A stretch of 64,000 nucleotides of DNA from Myxococcales bacterium. GTDB taxonomy: Bacteria; Myxococcota_A; Polyangia; Nannocystales; Nannocystaceae. Every line of letters starts with the position of its first letter. Positions within the stretch are counted from its first letter, which is position 1. Made by a program: the position numbers and the translations under genes. Below the pieces are notes generated by a model. It did not search any database. It was not told the DNA's origin and was given only the letters and a program-made list of their open reading frames with translations. The stretch covers positions 1 through 64,000 of the forward strand of contig JACKDV010000028.1 of assembly GCA_020633315.1 (NCBI GenBank), given 5' to 3'. This document shows, piece by piece, positions 37,414 through 45,948 of the stretch.

Positions 37414-37419
37414 AGTCTA
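37414..37419 (-). promoter_or_regulatory. -10-like TAGACT before the caspase-like operon
   Basis: TAGACT on the minus strand lies 13 bases before the ATG at 37400, over the stop codon of the upstream metalloprotease gene. It would give the four-gene operon its own promoter. Confidence 0.4.
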
Positions 37420-40389
37420 CACGGCGCGACGGCGACGGCGGCGGCGGACCCACGGGGCGAGCAGGAGCAGGGGCTCCCACCCGACACCACGCCCCCGCCC
37501 CGACACGCAGCCGCAGCCGCCCCCGTCGGAGGCCTCGCCGCTGCCCTCGGTGTCGCCCGTGCCCGTGCCCTCCTCGTCGCCGGTGCCCCCGGGAGGCAGG
37601 CTCCCGCCGGTGGTGCCGTCGGGGCTCCCGGAGGTTCCGCTCTCGTCGAGCCCTCCGGTCTCGGGATCGCCCGTCTCGCCCGGCGGCTCCTCGAGCCCGC
37701 ACTCGGCATCGCAGCCGTCGCCCTCCTCGAGGTTGCCGTCGTCACACTCCTCGGCGCCGGTGATCTGACCGTCGCCGCACACCGCCTCGACCACCTGCAC
37801 CACGCACAGGGCGTCCACGGTCCAGCCGCCGAATTCGAGGCCGCCGTCGCTGCGCAGGCCGAAGGCCAGCTCCACCGTGTCGTCGACCACGAAGTCGTCC
37901 AGGGGCAGGTCGTGGAATCGCCACTCGCGATCGGTGTGGTGCACCGAGTGGATCTCGGTCTCGAGGTTCTGCCAGATCGGCACGTCGTTGGCGTAGATCG
38001 TGGCCTGGTCGTAGAAGCCGTCCTCCACGGTCAGCCAGCGCCGGTAGTGCAGCCGCACATCGTCGAACCCGCCCACGTCGATCACCGGGCCGGTGGCGGT
38101 GGTGTTGGAGCCCGACGAGTACTCGCCGTCCTGCGACAGCAGCACGCCGTCGGCATCGTAGGGCTCGCCGGGATCGACCGAGAGCACCCCGTCGAGGGGG
38201 CCGAAGCTCCAGTCGCTGCCCGGCCCCGAGAAATTCCACGCCCCCAGGTCGGCCTCGTCGTCGAGGCAGTAGATCGGCACCACCGCACCGAAGAAGGTCT
38301 GGTACCAGGGGTCGGCCGCGTTGTCGGGGAGCTGGCTGTCCAGGCCGTTGCTGTAGCTCATCGTCACCTGGTACTCCGCGACGACCCCGGTGGCCTGGGC
38401 GGGGATGGTCGCCACCCAGGCGCCCCCGTCCTGCACCATGGGCACGGTGGTCACCTCGTCGGGGGTCTCGCGCAGCCGCCAGTGCAGCTCGGCCGAGTCC
38501 AGATCCACCGGGCAGCCGGGGAACACGGGGATGTTGGTGAGCAGCCGGATCTGCCGCCCCCCCTCCACCTGCAGGTGCTCGATGCTCGCCTCCCCGAGCG
38601 CGGTGGGATCGAGCAGGCCGTGGGCCTCGAAGGCCGCGTTGATCTCGCAGCCGTTGGGGGTGCCGTTGGCGATGTTGCCGTCGTCGTCGTCGAACAGCAG
38701 CGCCTGCGGGTACATCGAGGGGATGTCCACGGCGCGCCGAATGGATTCGTACCACAGCTGATCCACGTGCTCGCGGCCGGGCTGCTCGCCCAGGGTGCCC
38801 ATCAGCGCGGTCCGCAGGTCCCACAGGGTCCCGCCGATGATCCGCCCGGTGGCATGCACCTCGCCGATGTCGTCGGGCCAGGTCCACTCGCTGCCCATGG
38901 GGTTCAGCTCGCGCAGGGGATCGTCGCTGTGGAAGAAGCCGCGACCCATCCCCGAGTCGTCCACCATGGTGGAGGCGAGGAAGTCGCTGATGCCCTCGGA
39001 GAGCGCGGAGTCGAAGGCCCCCACGCCGGGGATGATCGACTGATTGTGCACCGAGTGCCCCACCTCGTGGTAGACGACGTCGGCGAGCCGGGCCGTGTTG
39101 TTGCACGAGCCATCGGACTGCAGGAAGTACACGGAGTCGCCGTCGGAGCCCGCGTTGCAGCTGCCGCCGATGTTCACCGTCACGTCGATGGTGCCGTCGA
39201 GCCAGCTCAGGCCCGGGTCGAGGTTGCGCACGAAGGCCTTGGCCCGCGAGGCGTGGACGAACGCGCTGAGCTGCGCGTCGACGAACTCGTTGCCCGGAGC
39301 GCTCCACACCACGGTGCCGCCGTCGGTCACGGGGAGGTTGACCGCGGCCTCGACCCCCGCCGAATTGCTCACCGCGACCCGGGGCCCGCCCACCGTGAGG
39401 GTGAGGGAGGTGGGGCTGGCGGCCAGCCCCACCTCACCCGTGAGATCGGTGGTGGTCGGGACGCCACCCTCCACCACGTAGAGCTCGGGTGCGACCGCGT
39501 CGGTGCGCGCGGCTGCGGGCCAGCGCACCGGCACGTCGAAGCGCACGGTGGCGGCGCTGCGGATCCGCTGCTCGCGAGCCACCGGTTCGCCGCTGCGCGC
39601 GTCGAGGTACACGGCCCAGCGCCCCAGCGGCGCCTCGGCCCGCAGATCGACCCGGAGCACCTCGTGGTAGCTCCAGGCGGTGCCGCTCCACAGCGGCAGC
39701 ACCACCGTCTCGAGGGTGGGGTCCACGGTGAGGCGCGCGGGCGAGAAGTCGGCGTCGATCCACGCGCGCGCGCGCTCGATGGCCACCGAGGGATCGACCG
39801 TGGCGCCCGGGGTCACGCGCACCCGCGGGCGCGCGGTGGAGGCCACGTAGGCCAGCGAGTCGGCGCGGAAGTGCAGCGAGATCTGGCCGCCGAGCACCGG
39901 CCGGCCGTCGAGCACCTGGGCAAAGCCCACGCTACGGATCCCCGAGGACTCCGCGTTGCCCACGAGCACGAAGTCGTCGGGGGAGCTGCCGGGTGCGAGC
40001 AGCTCGTGGTGCCGGGCCAGCCAGGCGCGCGCGTAGGCCTCGGCCACCGTCGGCGAGGCCACCGCTCCGGGCGCCGCGATCCCGCTGGTGATGATGCCGG
40101 CCGGGGCCTGCCGTGCGTCGTCCCAGGAGACCCAGGCCGCGCCCAGCTCGCGTCGCAGCCCCGCCAGGCGGCGCTCGGCCGCCACGCGATCGGCGGCGGC
40201 CTGGCCCCACACCGGCGGCCGCGGCACCAGGGCCATGCGACCGTCGGCGAGCTCGAGCCCCTGGAGCTCGAGCGGATCGACGGACGCCGCGGCCATCGCC
40301 GTCGGGCTCGCGAGCAGCGGAGCCACGCCGAGCGCAAGCCCCACCGCCATCGTCCACGCTCGATTCCTCGATCCCCCGGTGCTTCTCAC
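37417..40389 (-). CDS. secreted HEVGH metalloprotease with MYXO-CTERM-like tail
   Basis: The product has about 990 residues. A signal peptide is followed by an FTP-type propeptide region and a zinc metalloprotease domain. The site is VVYHEVGHSVHNQS (two His and Glu), with downstream Glu in LSEGISDF, as in M36 fungalysin-like enzymes. C-terminal beta-sandwich parts follow. Then come a Myxococcus cysteine repeat (CGDGQITGAEECDDGN), a Glu/Gly/Ser/Thr linker and a tail of GGGCGC, a hydrophobic helix and terminal Arg run, the MYXO-CTERM sorting pattern. Start codons at 40350 (ATG), 40389 (GTG) and 40425 (TTG) are all in frame; the GTG gives the best signal peptide, but this is unsettled. It is divergent from the selenoprotein gene. 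Confidence 0.82.
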   Translation of the reverse strand: MRSTGGSRNRAWTMAVGLALGVAPLLASPTAMAAASVDPLELQGLELADGRMALVPRPPVWGQAAADRVAAERRLAGLRRELGAAWVSWDDARQAPAGIITSGIAAPGAVASPTVAEAYARAWLARHHELLAPGSSPDDFVLVGNAESSGIRSVGFAQVLDGRPVLGGQISLHFRADSLAYVASTARPRVRVTPGATVDPSVAIERARAWIDADFSPARLTVDPTLETVVLPLWSGTAWSYHEVLRVDLRAEAPLGRWAVYLDARSGEPVAREQRIRSAATVRFDVPVRWPAAARTDAVAPELYVVEGGVPTTTDLTGEVGLAASPTSLTLTVGGPRVAVSNSAGVEAAVNLPVTDGGTVVWSAPGNEFVDAQLSAFVHASRAKAFVRNLDPGLSWLDGTIDVTVNIGGSCNAGSDGDSVYFLQSDGSCNNTARLADVVYHEVGHSVHNQSIIPGVGAFDSALSEGISDFLASTMVDDSGMGRGFFHSDDPLRELNPMGSEWTWPDDIGEVHATGRIIGGTLWDLRTALMGTLGEQPGREHVDQLWYESIRRAVDIPSMYPQALLFDDDDGNIANGTPNGCEINAAFEAHGLLDPTALGEASIEHLQVEGGRQIRLLTNIPVFPGCPVDLDSAELHWRLRETPDEVTTVPMVQDGGAWVATIPAQATGVVAEYQVTMSYSNGLDSQLPDNAADPWYQTFFGAVVPIYCLDDEADLGAWNFSGPGSDWSFGPLDGVLSVDPGEPYDADGVLLSQDGEYSSGSNTTATGPVIDVGGFDDVRLHYRRWLTVEDGFYDQATIYANDVPIWQNLETEIHSVHHTDREWRFHDLPLDDFVVDDTVELAFGLRSDGGLEFGGWTVDALCVVQVVEAVCGDGQITGAEECDDGNLEEGDGCDAECGLEEPPGETGDPETGGLDESGTSGSPDGTTGGSLPPGGTGDEEGTGTGDTEGSGEASDGGGCGCVSGRGRGVGWEPLLLLAPWVRRRRRRRAV

Positions 40390-40429
40390 CTCGACCGTGT
40401 ACGCGATGGCGAGGGGATCGGGCAACCGA

Positions 40430-40435
40430 ATTCTA
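40430..40435 (-). promoter_or_regulatory. -10-like TAGAAT before the metalloprotease
   Basis: TAGAAT on the minus strand lies about 40 bases before the GTG at 40389 and close to the consensus. It faces the opposite way to the selenoprotein promoter. Confidence 0.4.
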
Positions 40436-40496
40436 GGTGACGCTCATGACCCGTTGGCCGAGCTTCAATGGGCTTTCGCTCGTCGTCGGCGCTCGC

Positions 40497-40502
40497 TACC
40501 TT
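40497..40502 (+). promoter_or_regulatory. -10-like TACCTT before the selenoprotein gene
   Basis: TACCTT ends six bases before the ATG at 40509, with no ribosome site between. The spacing fits the leaderless pattern seen across the window and supports the start. Confidence 0.45.
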
Positions 40503-40508
40503 GGGCGC

Positions 40509-40982
40509 ATGTCGACCTTCCACGACTTCGTGATGGACTCGATCACCGGCGAGCCCGTCGCCTTCTCGAGCTACGCGGGCAAGCTCTGCCTGGTGGTCAA
40601 CGTCGCCAGCGCCTGAGGGCTCACTCCCCAGTACGCAGGTCTGCGTACGCTGCACGACGGGGATCCCGAGCTGGTGGTGATGGGCTTTCCCTGCAATCAA
40701 TTCGGGAGCCAGGAGCCGGGCACCAACGCCGAGATCCTCGAGTTCGCGACCTCGCGGTACGGGATCACCTTCCCGATGTTCGCCAAGATCGAGGTCAACG
40801 GCGACGGCGCGGCCCCGCTCTATCGCTTCTTGCGCGAGGCCCAGCCCAACCCCGACGGCACCACGGAGATCCCGTGGAACTTCACCAAGTTCCTCGTGGA
40901 CCGCGAGGGCAAGGTGGTGAGGCGCTACCAGCCCAAGGTCACGCCCGAGCAGATCGGGGACGAGCTGGCGAAGCTCCGCTGA
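40509..40982 (+). CDS. selenocysteine-containing glutathione peroxidase
   Basis: The frame from ATG 40509 reads through an in-frame TGA (40614-40616) at residue 36 and continues to a TGA stop at 40980-40982, giving 157 residues. Around it the protein is a full glutathione peroxidase: NVASA-U-GLTPQY with the UGA exactly at the peroxidatic Cys/Sec position, FPCNQF with Gln64, and IPWNFTKF with Trp123 and Asn124. These are the four catalytic residues of the family. A hairpin of the bacterial SECIS type follows the UGA. Selenocysteine is therefore far likelier than a nonsense mutation, because the downstream part is fully conserved. The enzyme would reduce peroxides with a thiol donor in the cytosol. 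A plain gene caller would report only the fragment from 40674. Confidence 0.93.
40631..40648 (+). promoter_or_regulatory. bacterial SECIS element
   Basis: Immediately downstream of the UGA, GTACGCA and TGCGTAC form a perfect 7-bp stem closed by the tetraloop GGTC. The apex starts 22 nt after the last base of the UGA, inside the range for bacterial SECIS elements. The core GCAGGTCTGC is, from memory, the same as the apical part of the E. coli fdhF SECIS, including the G-U loop bases that SelB contacts. Confidence 0.85.
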
Positions 40983-41036
40983 GCTCGGGCACGGTGCCGC
41001 GCGTGGCCTCGTCGCGCGCGAGGGCTCGGTCGCCTC

Positions 41037-42509
41037 TCACTCCCGGGGGTCGCGGCGGCGCCCCGGCACGCGGGGCACCTGGCGGGGCTCGGCGGTGAGC
41101 AGCCGCTCATAGAGGCTCGCCGTGGCCTCGGGGCGGCGCAGCGGGTGGCCGAACCTCCACAGATCGTGCGGGCTCACCCGCAGCAGCTCGGGGCGGTGGT
41201 TCCACACCCGCAGCCGCCCCGCGTAGCACAGGCCGGTGGGGCCGAGCTCGCCGTTGAGGAACGCCAGCAGGTCGGTGCCCCACAGCTCGATGCCCGACAG
41301 CAGCCCCCGCTGGGCATCGATCCCCTCGTGGACCACGAAGCGGCTGCCGCTGGGATCGTGCAGCAGGCAGCGCGGGTTGTCGTCGTCGAGCAGCGAGAAG
41401 CCCCAGGCGCAGGCGCGGCCATCGAGAGTGAGCGGCAGCGAGCACAGCGAGCGGAACAGCGGGGTGCCGTAGAGGTAGCGCGCATAGTCGCCGAGGCGAT
41501 CGAGCAGCGCGGGGAGCTGGCCCGTGCCCAGCGAGCGTCGCCCGCAGGCCGGCTCGTACTCGCGGGGACGCGAGGCGTGGGGCTCGTGGGCGCGCGACGG
41601 CCAGTGCTCGCGGGGCAGCGCGGCCAAGAACGGCTCGGCCCCGAGGGTGGCCACCACCTCGCCCTCGCGCAGCTCGAAGGTGGTGCCCGGCGCGGGCGCG
41701 ACCACGCTGGACTCGGGCAGCCGCTCGCCCAGCGCCTCGCCCAACACCTCACCCAGCCGCTCGGAGTCGATGGGGAACGCATGGGCGTCGATCCACGCGC
41801 GCTCTTCGGGGAAGCTCCAGCCCGCGCCGCAGATCGCCGTCACCCGCGGGGTCCAGCCGGCCGCCGCGAGCTGGGCATGTCGCCGCTCCAGCACCCGCGC
41901 CAGCGCGGGCGTGTCGTCGCCCGTGGTGATCGCCGAATCAAGCCCCTGGAAGGCCACGCTGGTGGCGTTGTTGGCCACGGCCCACACGCCGGGGCGGGGG
42001 GCCAGGGCGGGCAGCTGCTCCAGCATGCGCTCGGGTAGCCCCACGTCGATCGACGACACGAAGCTGCCGTGCCCCTGGCTGTCGCGCAGCACGAAGGGGA
42101 ACACGTCCCACTCGTCCGAGCCCGCCGCGCCGATGCCTTCGGCCACGAAGGTGCGGTAGCGCAGGTCGCCGATGGCCAGCTCGTGGTCGGGCAGCAGCGG
42201 GCGCACCGTGAAGCCCATGCGCTGAAGCAGCGCGTGGGCCGACGACGACGAGCGCACCGACAGGTGCACGGGGATCGAGCGGCTCAGCCGGTGCAGCGAG
42301 GGCACGTCGAAGTGGTCGTCGTGCTCGTGGGTGAGGATCACGGCATCGACCGGAGGGAACGCGGCCACGTCGAGCTGCCGCGGGGGGAACATGCGCCCCA
42401 GCGCCCCGCCGTGACCGAAGCGCTCGGTGAGCAGCGGATCGAGCAGCACCGTGGTGGTGGAGGTTCGAAACAGCCAGCCCTGGTGGCCGAGGAAGGTCGC
42501 CTTGAACAT
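41037..42509 (-). CDS. metallo-beta-lactamase-fold hydrolase
   Basis: The predicted protein has 490 residues, no signal peptide, and starts KATFLGHQGWLFRTST, the first strands of a metallo-beta-lactamase fold. The metal motif is THEHDDHFD (His61, His63, Asp65, His66). Later parts (DNN near CRACAWGFSLLDDDNPRC) extend the fold by some 250 residues beyond the usual 200-250, so a second domain is present. Relatives include UlaG-like and Rieske-associated hydrolases. The ATG at 42509 is chosen because the fold begins there; upstream codons read as Arg/Ser-rich shadow. It ends 54 bases from the selenoprotein gene, convergently. The substrate is unknown. Confidence 0.8.
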   Translation of the reverse strand: MFKATFLGHQGWLFRTSTTTVLLDPLLTERFGHGGALGRMFPPRQLDVAAFPPVDAVILTHEHDDHFDVPSLHRLSRSIPVHLSVRSSSSAHALLQRMGFTVRPLLPDHELAIGDLRYRTFVAEGIGAAGSDEWDVFPFVLRDSQGHGSFVSSIDVGLPERMLEQLPALAPRPGVWAVANNATSVAFQGLDSAITTGDDTPALARVLERRHAQLAAAGWTPRVTAICGAGWSFPEERAWIDAHAFPIDSERLGEVLGEALGERLPESSVVAPAPGTTFELREGEVVATLGAEPFLAALPREHWPSRAHEPHASRPREYEPACGRRSLGTGQLPALLDRLGDYARYLYGTPLFRSLCSLPLTLDGRACAWGFSLLDDDNPRCLLHDPSGSRFVVHEGIDAQRGLLSGIELWGTDLLAFLNGELGPTGLCYAGRLRVWNHRPELLRVSPHDLWRFGHPLRRPEATASLYERLLTAEPRQVPRVPGRRRDPRE

Positions 42510-42985
42510 CGAGGGTCTCGCGGGATGCACACGGGTCCATCGGTCTCGTGCGCCTCTCGTGAGGGTATCGTGCACGCGGTCGAATTCCAGCTCGGCGTGG
42601 CGGTGATCCATCCTTGCCCCGACGAGCGGCGGCGACGAGCCCGACGACGACGAGCCCATGCGCAGGTGGCATGGCGGTGGTCGAGCTGCCACAGAGGGAC
42701 GCTGTCCGAGCTCGCCGCCGACGAGCCGGACGAGGGCGAGAGCACGCCAGCATGCTCGAGGGCTCGACCCGCGGGGCAGCATCCGCTCGAGACGAAGCCC
42801 AGTCACGCCACGGCGCGAATCCGGGACTCGATCCACTGGAGGCCATCGAGGTATGCGAAGGACTGCGGCGGTCGAAACGCTCGATCGACGGTTCCCTCGC
42901 GCTCCGTCCGAGGCCCGCCCCGACCTTGGCTCGCGAAGATCGCGCGTTCGGGAACCTTTGCCCCCCGCGGGGCATCAGTGCAAGC
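42510..42985. other. divergent intergenic region with no supported gene
   Basis: About 476 bases lie between the MBL-fold gene and the S41-type gene, which diverge from here. All frames through it read as Arg/Pro/Ala/Gly-rich shadow. Promoters for both genes should lie here; I see no strong -35/-10 pair. Confidence 0.4.
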
Positions 42986-44929
42986 GTGCCGTCGTCGCTG
43001 CCGCGCTGGCTCGCCCCGATCACGCTCGCCGGTGCCCTGCTGGGCTGCGCCCACGCCCCGGCCACGGCCCACCCCCTCGACGCCACCATCCGCTCCCCCC
43101 TGCGGGATCGCGCGACCAGCCGCGAGGAGCGCCTGGTCGCCTTCGCCCGGCTGTACGGCTACGTCCGCTTCTTCCACCCCACCGACGCAGCCGAGCGCGC
43201 GGACTGGCAGCGGCTGGCGCTGGCCGGGGCCGATCTCGTGGACGAGCCCGCCACCCTCGACGAGCTGGCCGCCCGCCTCGACGCGCTGTTCCGTCCGCTG
43301 GCCCCCACCCTACAGCTGTGGGTCGACGGCGAGCCCGTGCCCGAGGCCCCGCCCACGCCCCACCCCCGCGACGGGCTGGTCTACTGGCAGTACCAAGGCT
43401 ACCCCGGCACCCCGCTGTCGATGTTCAAGCCGCCCTACGGCAAGGTGCGAGTGCAGCCGGGGCAGAGCTACCGCCGGCGCTTCTCCGAGACGCCGCAGCG
43501 CGACGCCCGGGTGCAGACCGAGCTGGCCCCCGCCTTGCGCATGCGCCTGCCGGTGGTCCTCGACGGCGAGCAGGCGAGCGCGGGCGATGGCCGCCCCAGC
43601 GCGATGCAGACCGAGGCCCTCGCCCGCCACGAGCCCTCGGAGGTCGGCGATCTCGCGGTACGCCGAGCCGCGGTGATCGAGGTGTGGAACGTGCTGCGGC
43701 ACTTCTATCCCTACCAGCACGAGCTCGAGATCGACTGGGACGCCACGCTGCTGTCCGCCCTGCACGATGCCGAGGACGACGCGAGCCCCGAGGACTTCCG
43801 CGACACGCTGCGCGGCCTGCTCGAGCCGCTCGAGGACGGCCACGGCTTCGTGGGCCACGACCGCCACGATCGCGACGGCGTGCTGCCGGTGCGGATGGAG
43901 CTGGTGGAGGGCAAGCCGGTGATCACCGGCACCCGCGATCCCGAGCGCTTCGCGGTGGGCGACGTGGTGGAGCGCATCGGCGACGTGCCGGCCCTGCCCC
44001 ACATCGAGGGCATCGCCGAGCGCCTCTCGGGCACGCCGCAGTGGCGCTCGTTCCGGGCCGCGGCCTGGGAGGCCACCCGCGCCCAGCGAGGCCGCAGCGT
44101 GGAGCTGGTGCTCGAGCGCGAGGGCCAGCGCCGCCGGGTGATGGCCGAGGCCGAGCGAGCGCCGGTGCCCATCGAGCCGCGACCGCCCGCGATCCATGCC
44201 TTCGACGACGGCGTGGCCTATGTGGACCTCACCCGCGCCACCTGGGAGGAGATCGAGCCCGAGCTGCCCTGGCTGGCGGCGGCCCCCGGGGTGGTGTTCG
44301 ACATGCGCGGCTACCCCAAGGACAACGACGCGATCCTCGATCACCTGCTCGACGCCCCCGAGGACTCGCTGTGGATGCACGTGCCCCACGTGGTGGAGCC
44401 CGACGGCGAGATCGCGGGCTGGCGCGACCTGGGCTGGCATCGCCGCCCCGCCGAGCCGCACATCGACGCGCCCGTCACCTTCCTCGTCTCGGCCGAGGCC
44501 ATCAGCTACGCCGAGTCGATGCTGAGCTACGTGGAGGCCCACGAGCTGGGCACGCTGGTGGGCTCGCCCTCGGCGGGAGCCAACGGCGACATCGTGCGCC
44601 TCGACACCCTGGCCGGCTTCTTCGTGGTGTACAGCGGCATGCGGGTCACCCGGCACGACGGCCGCCCCTTCCATGCCGACGGGGTGCGCCCCGACCTCGA
44701 GGTCCAGCGCACGATCGCGGGCCTGCGCGCCGGCCGAGACGAGGTGCTCGAGGCCGGCCTGGGGGTGATCCGCTCCGCGCCGCGGGCCACGGTGGCGCGT
44801 GGAACCAAGCGCGGCCGCGGCGTCGTCCCGCGACGCCCGACCCCGACCGCAGAGCCCTCCAGCGCAGGCAAGCGCGGCGCTACATCGGCGGCGGCGGCGG
44901 AGTCCCGTCCACGCACACCACCGAGGTGA
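42986..44929 (+). CDS. S41-type serine protease-like lipoprotein
   Basis: The product has 647 residues with a short signal peptide and the lipobox LLGC near residue 20. The N-terminal 230 residues contain LYGYVRFFHP and resemble the helical N-part of S41B/IRBP-like proteases. The catalytic core has EDGHGFVG, a PDZ-like segment, GVVFDMRGYP, and AISYAESML, in which the second Ser after AI lies at the nucleophile position. GSPSAGANGDI replaces the G-K-G segment of Ctp enzymes, as expected for the IRBP/tricorn-type branch. The start is a GTG that gives the lipoprotein signal; the frame extends upstream only as low-complexity sequence. Its 3' end overlaps the convergent cysteine-rich gene by 50 bases. 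Confidence 0.82.
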   Translation: MPSSLPRWLAPITLAGALLGCAHAPATAHPLDATIRSPLRDRATSREERLVAFARLYGYVRFFHPTDAAERADWQRLALAGADLVDEPATLDELAARLDALFRPLAPTLQLWVDGEPVPEAPPTPHPRDGLVYWQYQGYPGTPLSMFKPPYGKVRVQPGQSYRRRFSETPQRDARVQTELAPALRMRLPVVLDGEQASAGDGRPSAMQTEALARHEPSEVGDLAVRRAAVIEVWNVLRHFYPYQHELEIDWDATLLSALHDAEDDASPEDFRDTLRGLLEPLEDGHGFVGHDRHDRDGVLPVRMELVEGKPVITGTRDPERFAVGDVVERIGDVPALPHIEGIAERLSGTPQWRSFRAAAWEATRAQRGRSVELVLEREGQRRRVMAEAERAPVPIEPRPPAIHAFDDGVAYVDLTRATWEEIEPELPWLAAAPGVVFDMRGYPKDNDAILDHLLDAPEDSLWMHVPHVVEPDGEIAGWRDLGWHRRPAEPHIDAPVTFLVSAEAISYAESMLSYVEAHELGTLVGSPSAGANGDIVRLDTLAGFFVVYSGMRVTRHDGRPFHADGVRPDLEVQRTIAGLRAGRDEVLEAGLGVIRSAPRATVARGTKRGRGVVPRRPTPTAEPSSAGKRGATSAAAAESRPRTPPR

Positions 44930-45908
44930 GGTCGGCCTGGCACACGCCGTCGCGGCAGTCGAGGTTGCCCAGGCAGGGCAGCCCGCCGTCGCACGCCTCA
45001 CCCTGCCGCGGGTAGGCCACGCACACATCGTCCACGCAGGCAGCGTAGCCGATGCACTCGCCCTGCACGCAGGCCTGCCCCGGTCCGGGCGCGGCCACGC
45101 AGGTGCCGGTGCAGACCTCGTTGAGCGACAGGCACGAGCCCTGCGAGAGGTCGGGGTTGCACATCTCCCCGGACGCCGACAGCTTGTAGCAATTGCCCGA
45201 GCCGCCCACGTTGCAGCGCTGGCCGTCGAGGCACGCGTCGCGCTGCTCGCAGGGCAGCCCGTTGTCGACCCGCGCGTGGCAGGTGCCCTGGGTGGGCGGG
45301 TTGCCGCTGCCGTCGTCGGGCGGCGCCTGGCAGTAGGCATCGTCGCGGCAGAACGAGGTGATGCGGGTGCCTTGCTGCGCCAGCGGGCAGGCCTCGCCCA
45401 CGCTCAGGTAGCGGATCTCCACGCACTGCCCGGTGCAGCAGATCTGCCCCGAGCCCTGGCAGGCGGTGCGATCGCAGACCGCCTCGCCCCGGCACTCCTC
45501 GTCGGCGAAGCACGCCCCGCCGGCCTCGATGCGCCCGCCGAAGATCGCCGCGTGGGCATCGAGCAGGGTGCGAGCGTTCTCCACCGTGTCGTCGCAGCTC
45601 AGGTTGCGCAGGGTGTCCACGTAGGCCGCGGCCGCCTCGGCGTCGTAGCCCACGCGATCGAAGCTGGTGCCGCCCAGCGCCTGCACCAGCCCGGGGTCGG
45701 GGAGCTCCGACGCCATGCAGGTGTTGCGATCGGGCATGAAGCCGCAGCGCACCAGATACTCGCAGCGAGCATCGAGCTCCTCGGTCCTCAGGTCGGCGGT
45801 GTCGACCGTGGGCTCCTCGGTGGTGTCGCAGGCCGGCGCGAGCAGGCCGCCGAGCAGCAGGGCCACGCCGAGGCGCCAGGTCCCGGGTCGCGAGATCTCG
45901 TAGGTCAT
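44880..45908 (-). CDS. cysteine-rich lipoprotein
   Basis: The product has 342 residues with a signal peptide whose LLAPAC gives the lipidated Cys near residue 27. The rest has more than 30 Cys residues in DDAYCQAP-, CLDGQRC- and GEACDGGLPCLG-type modules, similar to Dickkopf/EB-type cysteine-rich repeats widespread in myxobacterial surface proteins. The ATG at 45908 is preferred over the in-frame one at 45917 because a TACGAT hexamer lies seven bases upstream, over the earlier ATG. The last 50 bases overlap the end of the S41-type gene. Its target is unknown. Confidence 0.8.
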   Translation of the reverse strand: MTYEISRPGTWRLGVALLLGGLLAPACDTTEEPTVDTADLRTEELDARCEYLVRCGFMPDRNTCMASELPDPGLVQALGGTSFDRVGYDAEAAAAYVDTLRNLSCDDTVENARTLLDAHAAIFGGRIEAGGACFADEECRGEAVCDRTACQGSGQICCTGQCVEIRYLSVGEACPLAQQGTRITSFCRDDAYCQAPPDDGSGNPPTQGTCHARVDNGLPCEQRDACLDGQRCNVGGSGNCYKLSASGEMCNPDLSQGSCLSLNEVCTGTCVAAPGPGQACVQGECIGYAACVDDVCVAYPRQGEACDGGLPCLGNLDCRDGVCQADLTSVVCVDGTPPPPPM

Positions 45909-45915
45909 GACCCGC

Positions 45916-45921
45916 ATCGTA
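45916..45921 (-). promoter_or_regulatory. -10-like TACGAT before the cysteine-rich lipoprotein gene
   Basis: TACGAT on the minus strand ends seven bases before the ATG at 45908 and overlaps an alternative ATG. It supports the shorter start. Confidence 0.45.
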
Positions 45922-45948
45922 GCAGCCCCGACCGCGGCGGCGGGCGGC

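Noticed and set aside
34524..37763. Plus-strand open frame through the CHAT and caspase-like genes
   Set aside because: It has antisense-mirror composition, and the minus-strand frames carry the conserved dyads.
37912..40440. Plus-strand open frame of 842 codons
   Set aside because: It mirrors the HEVGH metalloprotease gene on the minus strand.
40614..40616. TGA within the glutathione peroxidase read as a nonsense mutation
   Set aside because: The site is the known Sec/Cys position, the rest of the protein is intact, and a SECIS hairpin follows.
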